Positions 41,708 through 50,868 of a stretch of DNA of 64,000 bases are shown here, in pieces; within the stretch, counting starts at the first letter, position 1, and the number at the start of each line of letters is the position of its first letter. The position numbers were made by a program, and so were the translations under genes. This DNA is from CANJDH01 sp964443245 (GTDB lineage: Bacteria; Pseudomonadota; Gammaproteobacteria; Burkholderiales; JAEUOS01), in NCBI GenBank assembly GCA_964443245.1, contig CAYUEG010000002.1, forward strand, positions 1 through 64,000. Direction: 5' to 3'. Below the pieces are notes generated by a model. That model worked only from the letters and a program-made list of their open reading frames with translations, had not been told where the DNA came from and searched no databases.

Positions 41708-44700
41708 ATGCCCGAGGCTCACCTTCCAGAGCGCGCCAAGCCGATGCCGCGCTTTCCTGCCGTTTTGCCGGTATTGATGGCGCTTCTGGCCGGATGCGGA
41801 TGGACGGTGGCGCTGCTGCCCTGGTTCCCGTCATTCGGGGAAGCGACGACGGCCCCGTCCGTGGCGGCGGCAGGCTGGCTGCGGATTGCCGGCGCCCTGA
41901 TGGGCACGGGCTGTCTGGTCTATGTTGTCAAGGCCCTGCTGCGCGAGCGCCATGCCGTTGAGGCGCTGGCGTCGATGCGGGAGCGCGAAGCCCGTTTTGC
42001 CCACCTGACCAGACTGTCGACCGACTGGTTCTGGGAGACCGCGGTGGATGGCCGATTTGTAAGGGTCGAAGGCGGTGGCTCCGCGCCGGAGCGCAAAGGG
42101 ATGGCATCCCTGATGGGCATCATGCCGTGGGACAGTCAGGGGCTGGTGCCGGTCTCGATGGACTGGGAGGCGGTCAAGGAGGCGCAACGGCGGCGCGAAC
42201 CCTACCGCCAGACGCTGGCCTATCACTTGCGCGACGGCAGTGTCTCTTCCGGCACCATCGAGGTCATTGCGGAGCCGCGCCTTGATGCAAACGGCCTGTA
42301 TTGCGGTTATCGCGGCATCGCACGCGACATTACGGCGCGGGTCGCTGCCCAGACCGCGCTGGAGCGCATGGCGGCAGAGAATGCGGCGGCTCTGGACCGC
42401 CTGGAGCTGATTGTGCGCAGCATGCCGGTCGCTTTCACCGTGGTGGATGCGAACCACAAGCGAATCCTCTGGAATCCCGAGGCCGAGCGGATCTTCGGTT
42501 ATTCCGAGCAGGAGGCGTTGGGGCAGGATCCCTACAGTCTCATCATCCCCCAGGATCAGCTCGATGACGTGAAGGCGCGCTATGACAAGTTGCGCAGCGG
42601 GCATGCCATGGTTGTGGGGATCAATCGCAATGTGACGCGCTCCGGCAAGATCGTCTACTGCCAGTGGCGCAATGCGCGGATCGCCGATGCGGAAGGGGCT
42701 TATGCCGGCGCGATTGCGATGGCTGTCGATGTCACGGTAGCCCATCGCGAGGAACTGTGGCGCAAGGCTGAACATCGGCTGTTTGAAGCGCTGGCAGCGG
42801 GTGCCGGCCTGGGCGAACTGATGGGCATCCTGTGTGAAGCGGTGGAGTCGGTGTGCGAGGCAGGGGTGCGCTGTGCGGTCAACCTGGTCGTTGACGGCCG
42901 GCTCCGCAGCTGTGCTGCACCACATGTTCCGGAAAGCCTGACATTGGCAGCCGACGGGCTTGCAGTGGGTGAGGAGAGCGGCACCTGTGGCCTGGCTGCG
43001 GCGTTGAATCGCGAAGTGGTGACCGAGAACGTGGCCGAGAGTCCCGCCTGGCAGCGCTTTACGGCGCTGGCGCAATCGGCCCGGGTCGCAGGATGCTGGT
43101 CGACGCCGATCCATGGCGACGAAGGCGAGGTCGTAGCCACATTCGCTGCCTACCTCGACCAGGCCCGCCCACCAGGGAGCGCGGAGCTGGAATTCACGCG
43201 CATGGCAGCCAAGCAGGCGACCCTGATCTTCTCCCGCTTCAAGGCGCGTGAAGCCTTGTCCAGGAATGAAGCGCGATTCCGTCACCTGGTGCAGTTGGCG
43301 TCGGATTGGGAATGGGAGCGTGACCGCGAATTCCGGCTCACTCACTTGCGCTTCTGGCAGGAACCGGCCCTTCTCGAGGCAGATGCCTTGCTGGGTCAAG
43401 TGCCGTGGGTCGGGGGAAACAAGACGCTGATCAACGACGATTGGGAGCGGTTTCGTGAACGCATCGAACGGCGCGAACCGTTTGAACACGCGATTCTGGA
43501 GTATCGTCGGCGGGATGGCAGGCGTGCCTACATTTCGAACCGGGGTGCGCCGGTTCACGATGCGGACGGCAATTTCTCCGGTTACCGCGGCGTCGGTGTG
43601 GATATCTCCAGGCGATTTCGTGCAGACCGCATCCGGACGGTGGAGCGCGAGTTGTTCGAATCCATGGCCAAAGGTGCCGACGTGGGGCGCCTGGTGGATA
43701 TCGTGGCAGCAGGCTTGTCGAGCGTGCTGGAGCGTGCCGCGGAAGTGGTGGTCCTGCAGCCCGGCAATGCCGGTTGGGAATCGCTGGCCTCCAAGGAGGG
43801 TGCCACGCCTCTGTTGGGGGCGCTGCGGCGGGCCGCCGATGAGGCGGAACTGCGGTCGTCGCTTGAGGATGTGATGCGCAGTGGCGCGCCGCTCTTTTTC
43901 GAATCCTTCCCTGACGCCGGGGTGAGTGAATGGCAGGTGCACCTGCGTCAGGCCGGCTTGGTCGCCTTATGGGTTGTCCCGATTCGCGACGGCCTGGGCA
44001 TTTCCCTGGGCGTTGTGTGTGTGTGTGGCGCCAGCGCGGCGCTGCCGTCGAGTGCCGATGTGGAGTGGCTGGATCACTGTGCACGGCTGTTTGCACTGGT
44101 CGTGGAGCGGGCGCGCGTTGCGCATATGGCCGAAGAGGCAGCCGAACGCTATCGCCGGCTGGTCGAATTCTCCCAGGATGGCGTGCTGATTCACGAATGG
44201 GGCAAGATCATTTATGCCAACCCGGCGTTCGTACGGATGATCGGTGCCAGGGACGGATACTCCCTGCAAGGTCACACCATGGGAGAGATGTTTGCAGAGG
44301 AGGATCGGGAGACAGTGGCGGCGCATCTGGCGCACCTGCGCCGGACCGGCGAACCGCAGCCCTATGTCGAGATGCGTTTGCTGCGGCACGATGGCGGGGA
44401 GCTTGAAGTCGAGGTGGGGGCGAACCTGTTCGAAGCCCACGGCGTGCGGCTGATCCAGACACAGTTCCGCGACATCGGTGAGCGCAAGCGGTCCGAGCGG
44501 GAGGTGATGCGGCTCAATGCCGAACTGGAACTGCGCGTCGAGCAGCGAACCACGGAATTGACGGCTGCGAATCGGGAACTGGAGGCGTTCTCGTATACCG
44601 TGGCTCACGATCTGCGCGCGCCGCTGCGCGCGATTGACGGATTTTCCCAAATGCTCAAGCTGGATGCGGGCGAATCGCTTCCTGAAGAGGCCCGTCGCGA

Positions 44701-45253
44701 TGTGGACGCGATCACTTCAAGCGCCCGAAAGATGGCCGAGTTGATTGAAGGATTGCTCAATTTTTCCCGCTTGAGCCGTACCGGATTCAGTCGTCAGCTG
44801 GTGCCGACCAGATTGCTGGTGGACAGCCTGCTGCGGGAAGTGCCGGGGGCGGACAAGGTTGCTTTTCGCGTCGGTGAACTGCCGGATAGCTGGGGTGATG
44901 CCGGGATGCTCCGCCAGGTCTGGACCAACCTGATCAGCAATGCCATCAAGTTCAGTGCCAAGGTGGCGTCGCCCGGCGTGGAGATTTCCTGTGAACAGCG
45001 TGCCGACCTGCAGATTTTTCGCGTCCGTGACAACGGCAGCGGCTTTGACGCACGCTACGCGGGCAAGCTGTTTGGCGTGTTCCAGCGTCTGCACACCGAA
45101 ACCGAGTTTGAGGGCACGGGTGTCGGTTTGGCCATCGTCAAGCGAATCGTGGAGCGGCATGGCGGATCGGTAGGGGCGGATTCGCCCGCGGAGGGTGGTG
45201 CGACGTTCTGGTTTGCCCTCCCGTACGGAAATGAAGGGATGTCGGCGGCATAG
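41708..45253 (+). CDS. Multi-PAS/GAF sensor histidine kinase
   Basis: 1181 residues from this start. Order: two N-terminal transmembrane helices, PAS (EREARFAHLTRLSTDWFWE), PAS (SMPVAFTVVDANHKRILWN), a GAF-like domain, PAS (NEARFRHLVQLASDWEWE), a second GAF-like domain, PAS (RRLVEFSQDGVLIHE), coiled coil, HisKA with phospho-accepting His967 (TVAHDLRAPLRA), and HATPase with NGSGFDARYAGKLFG and FEGTGVGLAIVKRI. This resembles phytochrome-class kinases of the BphP/Cph1 output type but has no bilin-binding GAF signature that I can see. The start is uncertain: ATG 41708 or 41747. A small receiver gene follows, a likely partner. Confidence 0.85.
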   Translation: MPEAHLPERAKPMPRFPAVLPVLMALLAGCGWTVALLPWFPSFGEATTAPSVAAAGWLRIAGALMGTGCLVYVVKALLRERHAVEALASMREREARFAHLTRLSTDWFWETAVDGRFVRVEGGGSAPERKGMASLMGIMPWDSQGLVPVSMDWEAVKEAQRRREPYRQTLAYHLRDGSVSSGTIEVIAEPRLDANGLYCGYRGIARDITARVAAQTALERMAAENAAALDRLELIVRSMPVAFTVVDANHKRILWNPEAERIFGYSEQEALGQDPYSLIIPQDQLDDVKARYDKLRSGHAMVVGINRNVTRSGKIVYCQWRNARIADAEGAYAGAIAMAVDVTVAHREELWRKAEHRLFEALAAGAGLGELMGILCEAVESVCEAGVRCAVNLVVDGRLRSCAAPHVPESLTLAADGLAVGEESGTCGLAAALNREVVTENVAESPAWQRFTALAQSARVAGCWSTPIHGDEGEVVATFAAYLDQARPPGSAELEFTRMAAKQATLIFSRFKAREALSRNEARFRHLVQLASDWEWERDREFRLTHLRFWQEPALLEADALLGQVPWVGGNKTLINDDWERFRERIERREPFEHAILEYRRRDGRRAYISNRGAPVHDADGNFSGYRGVGVDISRRFRADRIRTVERELFESMAKGADVGRLVDIVAAGLSSVLERAAEVVVLQPGNAGWESLASKEGATPLLGALRRAADEAELRSSLEDVMRSGAPLFFESFPDAGVSEWQVHLRQAGLVALWVVPIRDGLGISLGVVCVCGASAALPSSADVEWLDHCARLFALVVERARVAHMAEEAAERYRRLVEFSQDGVLIHEWGKIIYANPAFVRMIGARDGYSLQGHTMGEMFAEEDRETVAAHLAHLRRTGEPQPYVEMRLLRHDGGELEVEVGANLFEAHGVRLIQTQFRDIGERKRSEREVMRLNAELELRVEQRTTELTAANRELEAFSYTVAHDLRAPLRAIDGFSQMLKLDAGESLPEEARRDVDAITSSARKMAELIEGLLNFSRLSRTGFSRQLVPTRLLVDSLLREVPGADKVAFRVGELPDSWGDAGMLRQVWTNLISNAIKFSAKVASPGVEISCEQRADLQIFRVRDNGSGFDARYAGKLFGVFQRLHTETEFEGTGVGLAIVKRIVERHGGSVGADSPAEGGATFWFALPYGNEGMSAA

Positions 45254-45300
45254 CCGCCGGCAGGGGTTTAAAATCGCACTTGAAATAGTGCAGTGATGTG

Positions 45301-45777
45301 ATGACAGGGGCGGTGAAGGCGATGGCAGATGCGGGTACGGGAGCGGACGAGATCTTGCTCGTCGAGGACAATCCGAACGATGCTGAACTGGTGGTCCGGG
45401 CACTCAAGCGCAGCGGTTTGAGAGTATCGGTATCGCACGCGCAGGATGGGGTGGAAGCCATTGATTTCCTGCTGGGAACGGGGCAACATGCGGCGCGCAA
45501 GGGAGCGGCGCCGCCCAAGCTGATCCTGCTCGATTGCAAGCTGCCCAAGTTGACCGGCATTGAGGTGCTCAAGCGGATCCGCAGTGCGCCTGAATTGCGC
45601 CATGTGCCTGCGGTGATCCTGTCTTCCTCAAGCGAGGCACGTGACATTGCCGACGCCTACGACAGCGGGGCCAACAGCTACGTGGTCAAGCCGGTGGAGT
45701 TCGAGGAGTTTGTCGACGCCGTCGGGCGCCTGGGGCACTACTGGCTGCGGTTCAACCGCATTTCAGACCGCGACTGA
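45301..45777 (+). CDS. Single-domain response regulator, Rcp1-like
   Basis: 158 residues. Receiver of the Rcp1/CheY-like class typical of phytochrome-type kinases: EILLVEDNPNDAELVVRAL, phospho-acceptor Asp78 in LILLDCKLPKLTG, and Lys in SYVVKPVEF. There is no output domain. It follows the PAS kinase by 47 bases and is its likely substrate. The start could be ATG 45301 or 45322; the latter has GAAGG closer. The last 15 bases overlap the convergent receiver gene. Confidence 0.88.
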   Translation: MTGAVKAMADAGTGADEILLVEDNPNDAELVVRALKRSGLRVSVSHAQDGVEAIDFLLGTGQHAARKGAAPPKLILLDCKLPKLTGIEVLKRIRSAPELRHVPAVILSSSSEARDIADAYDSGANSYVVKPVEFEEFVDAVGRLGHYWLRFNRISDRD

Positions 45778-46182
45778 TCCCATCGGTGCCACATGCGCAC
45801 GGGCGGGGCGCCGCGCCGCCTGGATTTCCGCCAGTACGGTGCTGGCCAGCTCTTCGGTGCGATTCTTGTCCACAAACGCACGCGCGCCTGCCAGGGCGGC
45901 AGCAGCCCACTTTGCCTGTGTGAAGTGCCCGGAATAAATCAGCAGCGGAATCGCCTTTCCCGACTCTTTCAGTACACCCAGGGCGTCGGCCGAGTTGAAG
46001 GAGGGCATGCTCTCGTCACACAGGATCAGATCCCAATCCTGTGCCGCCAGCGCCTGGCGCATGGTTTCGTGCGTGTCGACACGGCGGAACTGGATGTCCG
46101 GAATGTGGCGCCGGAGCTGCGCAACGGTCAACAGCGAGTCGTCGCGGGAATCGTCCACCATCAATATCTGCGTACCTGACAT
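45763..46182 (-). CDS. Single-domain response regulator
   Basis: 139 residues. Receiver with QILMVDDSRDDSLL at the start and phospho-acceptor Asp56 in LILCDESMPSFN. The conserved lysine lies in FVDKNRTEEL, without the usual following proline. No output domain is present. A GAGGGAG site precedes the ATG. It converges on and overlaps the Rcp1-like gene by 15 bases and sits at the end of the flgAMN side, so it may be co-transcribed with flgMN. Confidence 0.87.
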   Translation of the reverse strand: MSGTQILMVDDSRDDSLLTVAQLRRHIPDIQFRRVDTHETMRQALAAQDWDLILCDESMPSFNSADALGVLKESGKAIPLLIYSGHFTQAKWAAAALAGARAFVDKNRTEELASTVLAEIQAARRPARAHVAPMGSVAV

Positions 46183-46203
46183 GGTGCTCCCTCAAGGGCC
46201 ATT

Positions 46204-46701
46204 CTAGGCGTAGGCGCGCGCCATCGGCGCCGGTTTGTAGGGTAGGGCGGTACCGGCCATGTTGTAGCCGGCATCCCTGCCGGCAGCGTGGACCAGGCCG
46301 GCCTGTCGGCTGCGCAGATAGGCCAACTGATGCTCCAGCAACCGGCCGAGGCCCTGGTTGAGATTGCGTAAGGCGGCATACTCCTGCAGCAGTTTGATGA
46401 GCGTGCGGCGCGGCGATGAGGCGGGTGGGAACGTTGCCAGATAGGACTGCAGGCCGTTCCAGTCTGGCCTGAAGCCGGCCCGTTTCATGTCCGCCTCTCG
46501 CTGCCGGGTCGCAGTGGCCATGGTTGCCTGCAGCGTCGACTTCTGGGATGCCAACGCTGCCAGACGCGCGGTGTCTGCCGCCTCCACCGCTGCCTGCTCT
46601 GCCAGGAGTACCGCCCGGAATTGCCGGACGCACTCCAGCTCAGAGGCCAGGCTCTCTTCGCAGAAAGCGTTGCCGGATGGGGCGGGGCGGACTGTGATCA
46701 T
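46204..46701 (-). CDS. flgN: Flagellar export chaperone FlgN
   Basis: 165 residues, helical and Ala/Gln/Arg-rich. FlgN chaperones the hook-filament junction proteins FlgK and FlgL (both encoded at 55-58 kb). Conservation is low; the call rests on size, helix content (LLAEQAAVEAADTARLAALA) and position directly after flgM. The 5-base gap from flgM suggests coupled translation. Confidence 0.85.
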   Translation of the reverse strand: MITVRPAPSGNAFCEESLASELECVRQFRAVLLAEQAAVEAADTARLAALASQKSTLQATMATATRQREADMKRAGFRPDWNGLQSYLATFPPASSPRRTLIKLLQEYAALRNLNQGLGRLLEHQLAYLRSRQAGLVHAAGRDAGYNMAGTALPYKPAPMARAYA

Positions 46702-46706
46702 GGGGC

Positions 46707-46988
46707 TTAGTGACGCGGACCAAGCAATTCGTTGGCACTGGCCAGGAGCTTGCCGGCGACCACTTCGGCATTGACCTGGAAGCGGCCTTCCCGAATCGCT
46801 GCCTTGATCTCGTCGACCTTGCGGGTGTCGAAGTCACCCTCCTGGCGCAGCGTGGTGGTGACGCCCGGTTCAGCTGCCTTGGCGACGGCGCCAGCGTCGG
46901 CCGACTTGCCGGCAGCGCTCGTCTTGCCAGGGCCGGTCGCCTGCACGGTGCCCAGACGGGAGGTATCAGATAAAGTATTGATTTTCAT
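46707..46988 (-). CDS. flgM: Anti-sigma28 factor FlgM
   Basis: 93 residues. FlgM holds FliA until the hook is complete and is then exported. The first 45 residues are disordered (Ala/Gly/Lys-rich). The C-terminal sigma-binding part reads DTRKVDEIKAAIREGRFQVN, typical of FlgM. AGGAAAA lies close before the ATG, and a sigma28-like promoter lies 57 bases upstream of the start, giving the expected self-limiting loop. Confidence 0.95.
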   Translation of the reverse strand: MKINTLSDTSRLGTVQATGPGKTSAAGKSADAGAVAKAAEPGVTTTLRQEGDFDTRKVDEIKAAIREGRFQVNAEVVAGKLLASANELLGPRH

Positions 46989-47044
46989 GGTGTTTTCCTG
47001 TCGTTTCGAACCGGGATGGACGTACTTTCGGGTGTTCGAAACAA

Positions 47045-47071
47045 GTAACGGCGCAGACGCTGGAAACTTGA
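47045..47071 (-). promoter_or_regulatory. Sigma28-like promoter of flgMN
   Basis: On the minus strand: TCAAGTTT (47071-47064), 11 bases, GCCGTTAC (47052-47045). The -35 matches the FliA consensus at 7 of 8 and the -10 at 6 of 8, with exact spacing. It sits in the 93-base flgA-flgM gap with a leader of about 50 bases. Confidence 0.85.
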
Positions 47072-47081
47072 GGCAATTTGA

Positions 47082-47792
47082 TCAACGCAGTTCGACAATC
47101 CGGCCGCTGCGGGCGATGCCCTGCAGAAACCGGCCTGAATCGGTCTGTACGCGCACTGGCTGCCCCTCGGCAGCTTGCGACAGGGCACGGCCGCTGGTGG
47201 AAATGGCGAATCCCGCGCCGATAAACTGGACCCGAACGGTATCTCCTGCATCGACAGCTGCCGGCGCGCGAAAGTACTCCTGCTTGAGGATCTGCCCGGC
47301 GGCCAGCGGACGCGCCGTGGTCTTGCCGGCAAGCTGCCCCAACTGGGACACCAGAACCCCGCTTTCCCGGGTTATTTCGATCTCCTCTTCGCGGACATCA
47401 TTGTCGCCGGGCACCTGACCCGCACCGATGCTTCGGCTGGCGACGAGCGTTTTGGCGTAGACACGGATGTCGACCGGAAGAAAGACGTTCCAGCCGGCGG
47501 CATCGTGACAGCGCAGACCGATCGAGGTGCGCCCCCACAAGCGCGAACCGCGCGGGACATAGGGTTCGACCTGGCTGCAGGGCGCCAGTTTGACGCGTTC
47601 GTCCAGGGTGCCCACGCTGACTTCGACCCGGCCGGGAAGGCCGGTGGTTGCGCGCTCCAGATAAATCTTGAGCATCTGGGCCGGATTGTCGGCCGGCGCA
47701 GAACGTGCCCGTAGCGGCGCCGAACTGAGTAAGGCGGCGCCGATCAGCAGCACATGCATCAACCACACCGGGACGGGATTACGGGGAAACAT
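47082..47792 (-). CDS. flgA: Flagellar P-ring chaperone FlgA
   Basis: 236 residues. FlgA is the periplasmic chaperone for FlgI P-ring assembly. A signal peptide is present (LMHVLLIGAALLSSAPLRARS). The SAF domain and C-terminal beta-barrel include LVASRSIGAGQVPGDNDVRE and DTVRVQFIGAGFAISTSGRA. The ATG at 47792 has GGAG 8 bases upstream; an earlier in-frame start would push the signal peptide inward. It is divergent from flgB and precedes flgM by 93 bases. Confidence 0.94.
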   Translation of the reverse strand: MFPRNPVPVWLMHVLLIGAALLSSAPLRARSAPADNPAQMLKIYLERATTGLPGRVEVSVGTLDERVKLAPCSQVEPYVPRGSRLWGRTSIGLRCHDAAGWNVFLPVDIRVYAKTLVASRSIGAGQVPGDNDVREEEIEITRESGVLVSQLGQLAGKTTARPLAAGQILKQEYFRAPAAVDAGDTVRVQFIGAGFAISTSGRALSQAAEGQPVRVQTDSGRFLQGIARSGRIVELR

Positions 47793-48032
47793 GATGGGCA
47801 CTCCATGCAGGGCCGAAGAACTGGCAAGCACGATAGCGCCCCGGCCGCACCTACGGCAGGGCGAATAGACAGGCTTTTACCTGACTGTTTGGCGCTTTCA
47901 CGGCGCACGGCTTTGCTCAAATGACACCCACAGCGCCACTGGCGGCGAGCGCAGCAAAGAGCGTTGCGGGCAGTGGCAGAACCAATATCCCAGACTCGGC
48001 TGCGGGTCGCCGCTGCACACCGGACACCAGCG

Positions 48033-48059
48033 TTTACGGCAGCTGCTCCCAAAACTGTA
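48033..48059 (-). promoter_or_regulatory. Sigma28-like promoter facing flgA
   Basis: On the minus strand: TACAGTTT (48059-48052), 11 bases, GCCGTAAA (48040-48033). The -35 matches TAAAGTTT at 7 of 8 and the -10 equals that of the site at 62,004. It lies only 22 bases before the flgB start but points away, toward flgA, with a leader of about 230 bases. No separate gene is evident in that leader. Confidence 0.6.
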
Positions 48060-48080
48060 GTCCAGGCTTGGAGATGAAAG

Positions 48081-48482
48081 ATGATCGGCAAACTTGATGA
48101 GGCACTGAACTTCAACGGCACTGCGCTCCGCTTGCGTGCAGAGCGGCAGCAAGTCATCGCCGGCAACATCGCCAACGCAGACACCCCGGGTTTCAAGGCA
48201 GCTGACTTCAATTTTGCGCGTGCACTTGAATCTGCCGTCCGTGGTGGCGCCAGTGCCGGCACCATGGTCAAGACCTCGCCGCAGCACCTGGGTCTGGACA
48301 ACGGCTCGATCAGGTCGATTCCGCTGGAGTACCGCAGGCCCGGCCAGGGCTCGATCGACGGCAACAGCGTCGAGATGGACGCCGAGCGTGCGCAGTTTGC
48401 CGACAACGCGGTGCGTTACGAAGCCGCCCTGCGCTTCCTGAATGGTCAGATCAAGACCATGATGAGCGCCGTACAAGGATAA
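48081..48482 (+). CDS. flgB: Flagellar rod protein FlgB
   Basis: 133 residues, proximal rod protein. The rod N-terminal motif is visible as RQQVIAGNIANADTPGFKAAD. The C-terminal helix (NAVRYEAALRFLNGQIKTMM) is the other half of the D0 domain. GGAG lies 7 bases before the ATG. First gene of flgBCDEFGHIJKL; the upstream 288-base region shared with flgA has no clear plus-strand promoter by eye. Confidence 0.96.
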   Translation: MIGKLDEALNFNGTALRLRAERQQVIAGNIANADTPGFKAADFNFARALESAVRGGASAGTMVKTSPQHLGLDNGSIRSIPLEYRRPGQGSIDGNSVEMDAERAQFADNAVRYEAALRFLNGQIKTMMSAVQG

Positions 48483-48489
48483 GCCAGCC

Positions 48490-48903
48490 ATGTCACTCTT
48501 CAATGCATTCAGGATTGCCGGCGGCGGCGCCACGTCGCAAGGCGTGCGTCTCAATGTGGTGGCCAGCAATCTGGCCAATGCCGACAGTGTGGCCGGCCCT
48601 GATGGGCAGGCCTACAAATCCCGTCAGGTGGTGTTTGAATCGGTGCCGCTGGATGCGGCGCGCAACGGGGTGCAGTCGGTGCGCGTGCGCGAGGTCACCA
48701 CCGACAACTCGCCTGGCCGAAAGGTCCATGACCCCAAGCATCCGCTGGCCGATCAGGAAGGCTATGTGTCGATGCCGAACGTCAGTGCTGCCGAGGAAAT
48801 GGTGAACATGATTTCGGCAGCGCGTTCCTATGAAAGCAACATCGAGGTCATGAATACGGCCAAGTCCTTGTTGCTCAAGACCCTGCAGCTGGGCAACAGC
48901 TGA
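48490..48903 (+). CDS. flgC: Flagellar rod protein FlgC
   Basis: 137 residues, proximal rod. N-terminal LNVVASNLANADSVAGPDGQ and the C-terminal MVNMISAARSYESNIEVMNT are family signatures, as is the middle HDPKHPLADQEGYVSMPNV. It starts 7 bases after flgB. Confidence 0.96.
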   Translation: MSLFNAFRIAGGGATSQGVRLNVVASNLANADSVAGPDGQAYKSRQVVFESVPLDAARNGVQSVRVREVTTDNSPGRKVHDPKHPLADQEGYVSMPNVSAAEEMVNMISAARSYESNIEVMNTAKSLLLKTLQLGNS

Positions 48904-48920
48904 TTCTTGACGGATATCCC

Positions 48921-49595
48921 ATGACTGCAACCACGATTACAAGCCCGCAACAGAGTACGTTGCTCGCCCAGCTGGGCGGAACCGCTGCGGCCGCCAAGCC
49001 GGCGACTGACGAGAGCCAGGACCGTTTCATGACCTTGCTGGTGGCACAGCTCAAGAACCAGGACCCGCTCAATCCGATGGACAACGCCCAGGTCACCACA
49101 CAGTTGGCGCAGATCGATACGGTCAAGGGCATCGACCAGTTGAACCAGACGGTCAAGAAATTGCTCGGCAATGCCGATGCGGGCCAGGCGCTGCAGGCGG
49201 CCGGTCTGGTCAACCGGATGGCCCTGGTGCCGGGTACCAGCATGGTCCTTGAGGCCGGGAGCGCGCTCGGCGGATTTGATCTGGCGGCCGACGCCGAGGC
49301 CATCTCGGTGTCGATTACCGACCCCTCCGGGCGCGTGATCCACAACGCCAATCTGGGTCCGATGAAGGCCGGGGTGCACAGTTTTGCCTGGGATGGTGTT
49401 ACCGATGCCGGTGTGCCTGCGCAACCCGGTACCTATACGTTCAACGTCAAGGCGCAGATCGGCGGCAAGTCGTCGTCGGTCGACAGCCTGACCGCCACCC
49501 GCATTGAAGGGGTCGTTCCCGCAGAAGGCGGTCCCCAGATCCAGACCCGCAACGCCGGCCTGATCCCGATGGGACAGGTTCGGCAAATCATGTAA
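48921..49595 (+). CDS. flgD: Flagellar hook scaffold protein FlgD
   Basis: 224 residues. FlgD caps the growing hook. The N-terminal QDRFMTLLVAQLKNQDPLNP motif is diagnostic, followed by a FlgD Ig/tudor region (HSFAWDGVTDAGVPAQPGTY). It is needed only during hook assembly. 17 bases follow flgC. Confidence 0.95.
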   Translation: MTATTITSPQQSTLLAQLGGTAAAAKPATDESQDRFMTLLVAQLKNQDPLNPMDNAQVTTQLAQIDTVKGIDQLNQTVKKLLGNADAGQALQAAGLVNRMALVPGTSMVLEAGSALGGFDLAADAEAISVSITDPSGRVIHNANLGPMKAGVHSFAWDGVTDAGVPAQPGTYTFNVKAQIGGKSSSVDSLTATRIEGVVPAEGGPQIQTRNAGLIPMGQVRQIM

Positions 49596-49631
49596 CAGCC
49601 CCTATTTCGTCTTTTTGCACAGGAGAATTTG

Positions 49632-50843
49632 ATGAGCTTTCAGCAAGGCTTGAGTGGCTTGAATGCAGCTTCCAAGAACCTCGACGTGATCGGCAACAAC
49701 GTTGCCAACTCGAGCACGGTCGGCTTCAAGGGAAGCGAAGCACAGTTTGGTGACGTGTTTGCCAATTCACTGGCAGGTGGCGGCGGTGGAGGGGTCGGCA
49801 TCGGTACCAGCGTCAGTTCCATCAACCAGACGTTCGGCCAGGGCAACCTGACGGTCACGTCCAACCCGCTGGATATCGCGATCAACGGCGCAGGCTTTTT
49901 TCGCATGGATACCAACGGCACCGTCACCTATTCGCGCAACGGCCAGTTTTCGCTCGACAAGTCCGGCAATATCGTCAATTCCTCAGGGCAGAAATTGACC
50001 GGCTATCCGCCCACCGCCTCTGGTGGCGTGACGACGGCGGCCCCGGCCGCGCTGCAGGTATCCACGGCGGATCTGGCCCCCTCTGCGAGCACCTCGGCGA
50101 AGGCCAAGGTCAACCTCGATTCGCGTGCAACCGCATTGTCCCCGGCCGCGTTCGACCAGAATGATCCGGCCACCTACCACGGCGCCACCTCAGTGTCGGT
50201 CTATGACAGCCTGGGCAACTCGCATACCTTGTCGACCTATTTCGTCAAGACGGCAGCCAACAGTTGGGATGTGTTTGCCGCCAGTGACGGTAGCCTGGTG
50301 AGCCCCACAGCCGTCGGCTCCATGACCTTCAACTCCAGCGGCGCACTGACGTCGGGAGGGCCCTATGCCTTGAACATCCCGGTCACCACTGGCGCGTCTG
50401 CGATCAGCTTGTCGCTCGACATGACCGGCAGCACGCAGTTTGGCAGCACCTTCGGTGTCAATTCACTGGAGCAGGACGGTTATGGCGCCGGCAAGCTCAC
50501 CGGCTTTTCGGTAGGACAGGACGGCACCATTGTCGGCAGGTACTCGAACGGGCAGACCCGCGCCCAGGGACAGATTGCCCTGTCCAACTTCACCAATCCA
50601 CAGGGCTTGCAGTCGTTCGGCAGCAATCAGTGGGGTGAGACTGCCAATTCCGGCCCGGCGCTCACGGGCGCACCGAACACCGGCAACCTGGGTGTCCTGC
50701 AATCGGGCGCTGTCGAGGAATCCAACATCGACCTGACGGCCGAGCTGGTCGACATGATCACGGCGCAGCGGGTCTACCAGGCCAATGCGCAGTCGATCAA
50801 GACCCAGGATGCCGTGTTGCAGACGCTGGTCAACCTTCGCTGA
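49632..50843 (+). CDS. flgE: Flagellar hook protein FlgE
   Basis: 403 residues. N-terminal FQQGLSGLNAASKNLDVIGN and NNVANSSTVGFKGSEAQFGD; C-terminal VDMITAQRVYQANAQSIKTQ. The central hook domains lie at about 90-340. The ATG at 49632 has AGGAG 6 bases upstream; a TTG three bases earlier is less likely. Length control is by FliK. Confidence 0.96.
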   Translation: MSFQQGLSGLNAASKNLDVIGNNVANSSTVGFKGSEAQFGDVFANSLAGGGGGGVGIGTSVSSINQTFGQGNLTVTSNPLDIAINGAGFFRMDTNGTVTYSRNGQFSLDKSGNIVNSSGQKLTGYPPTASGGVTTAAPAALQVSTADLAPSASTSAKAKVNLDSRATALSPAAFDQNDPATYHGATSVSVYDSLGNSHTLSTYFVKTAANSWDVFAASDGSLVSPTAVGSMTFNSSGALTSGGPYALNIPVTTGASAISLSLDMTGSTQFGSTFGVNSLEQDGYGAGKLTGFSVGQDGTIVGRYSNGQTRAQGQIALSNFTNPQGLQSFGSNQWGETANSGPALTGAPNTGNLGVLQSGAVEESNIDLTAELVDMITAQRVYQANAQSIKTQDAVLQTLVNLR

Positions 50844-50868
50844 GCAATCTCCATAGGGGTGTGATGTC

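Noticed and set aside
47871..47930. Possible sigma54 site (GG-N10-GC) upstream of flgA/flgB
   Set aside because: Only the GG and GC doublets match; the flanking TGGCAC and TTGCA bases do not. No sigma54-dependent regulator such as FleQ is seen in the window, and FlhDC control is expected instead.
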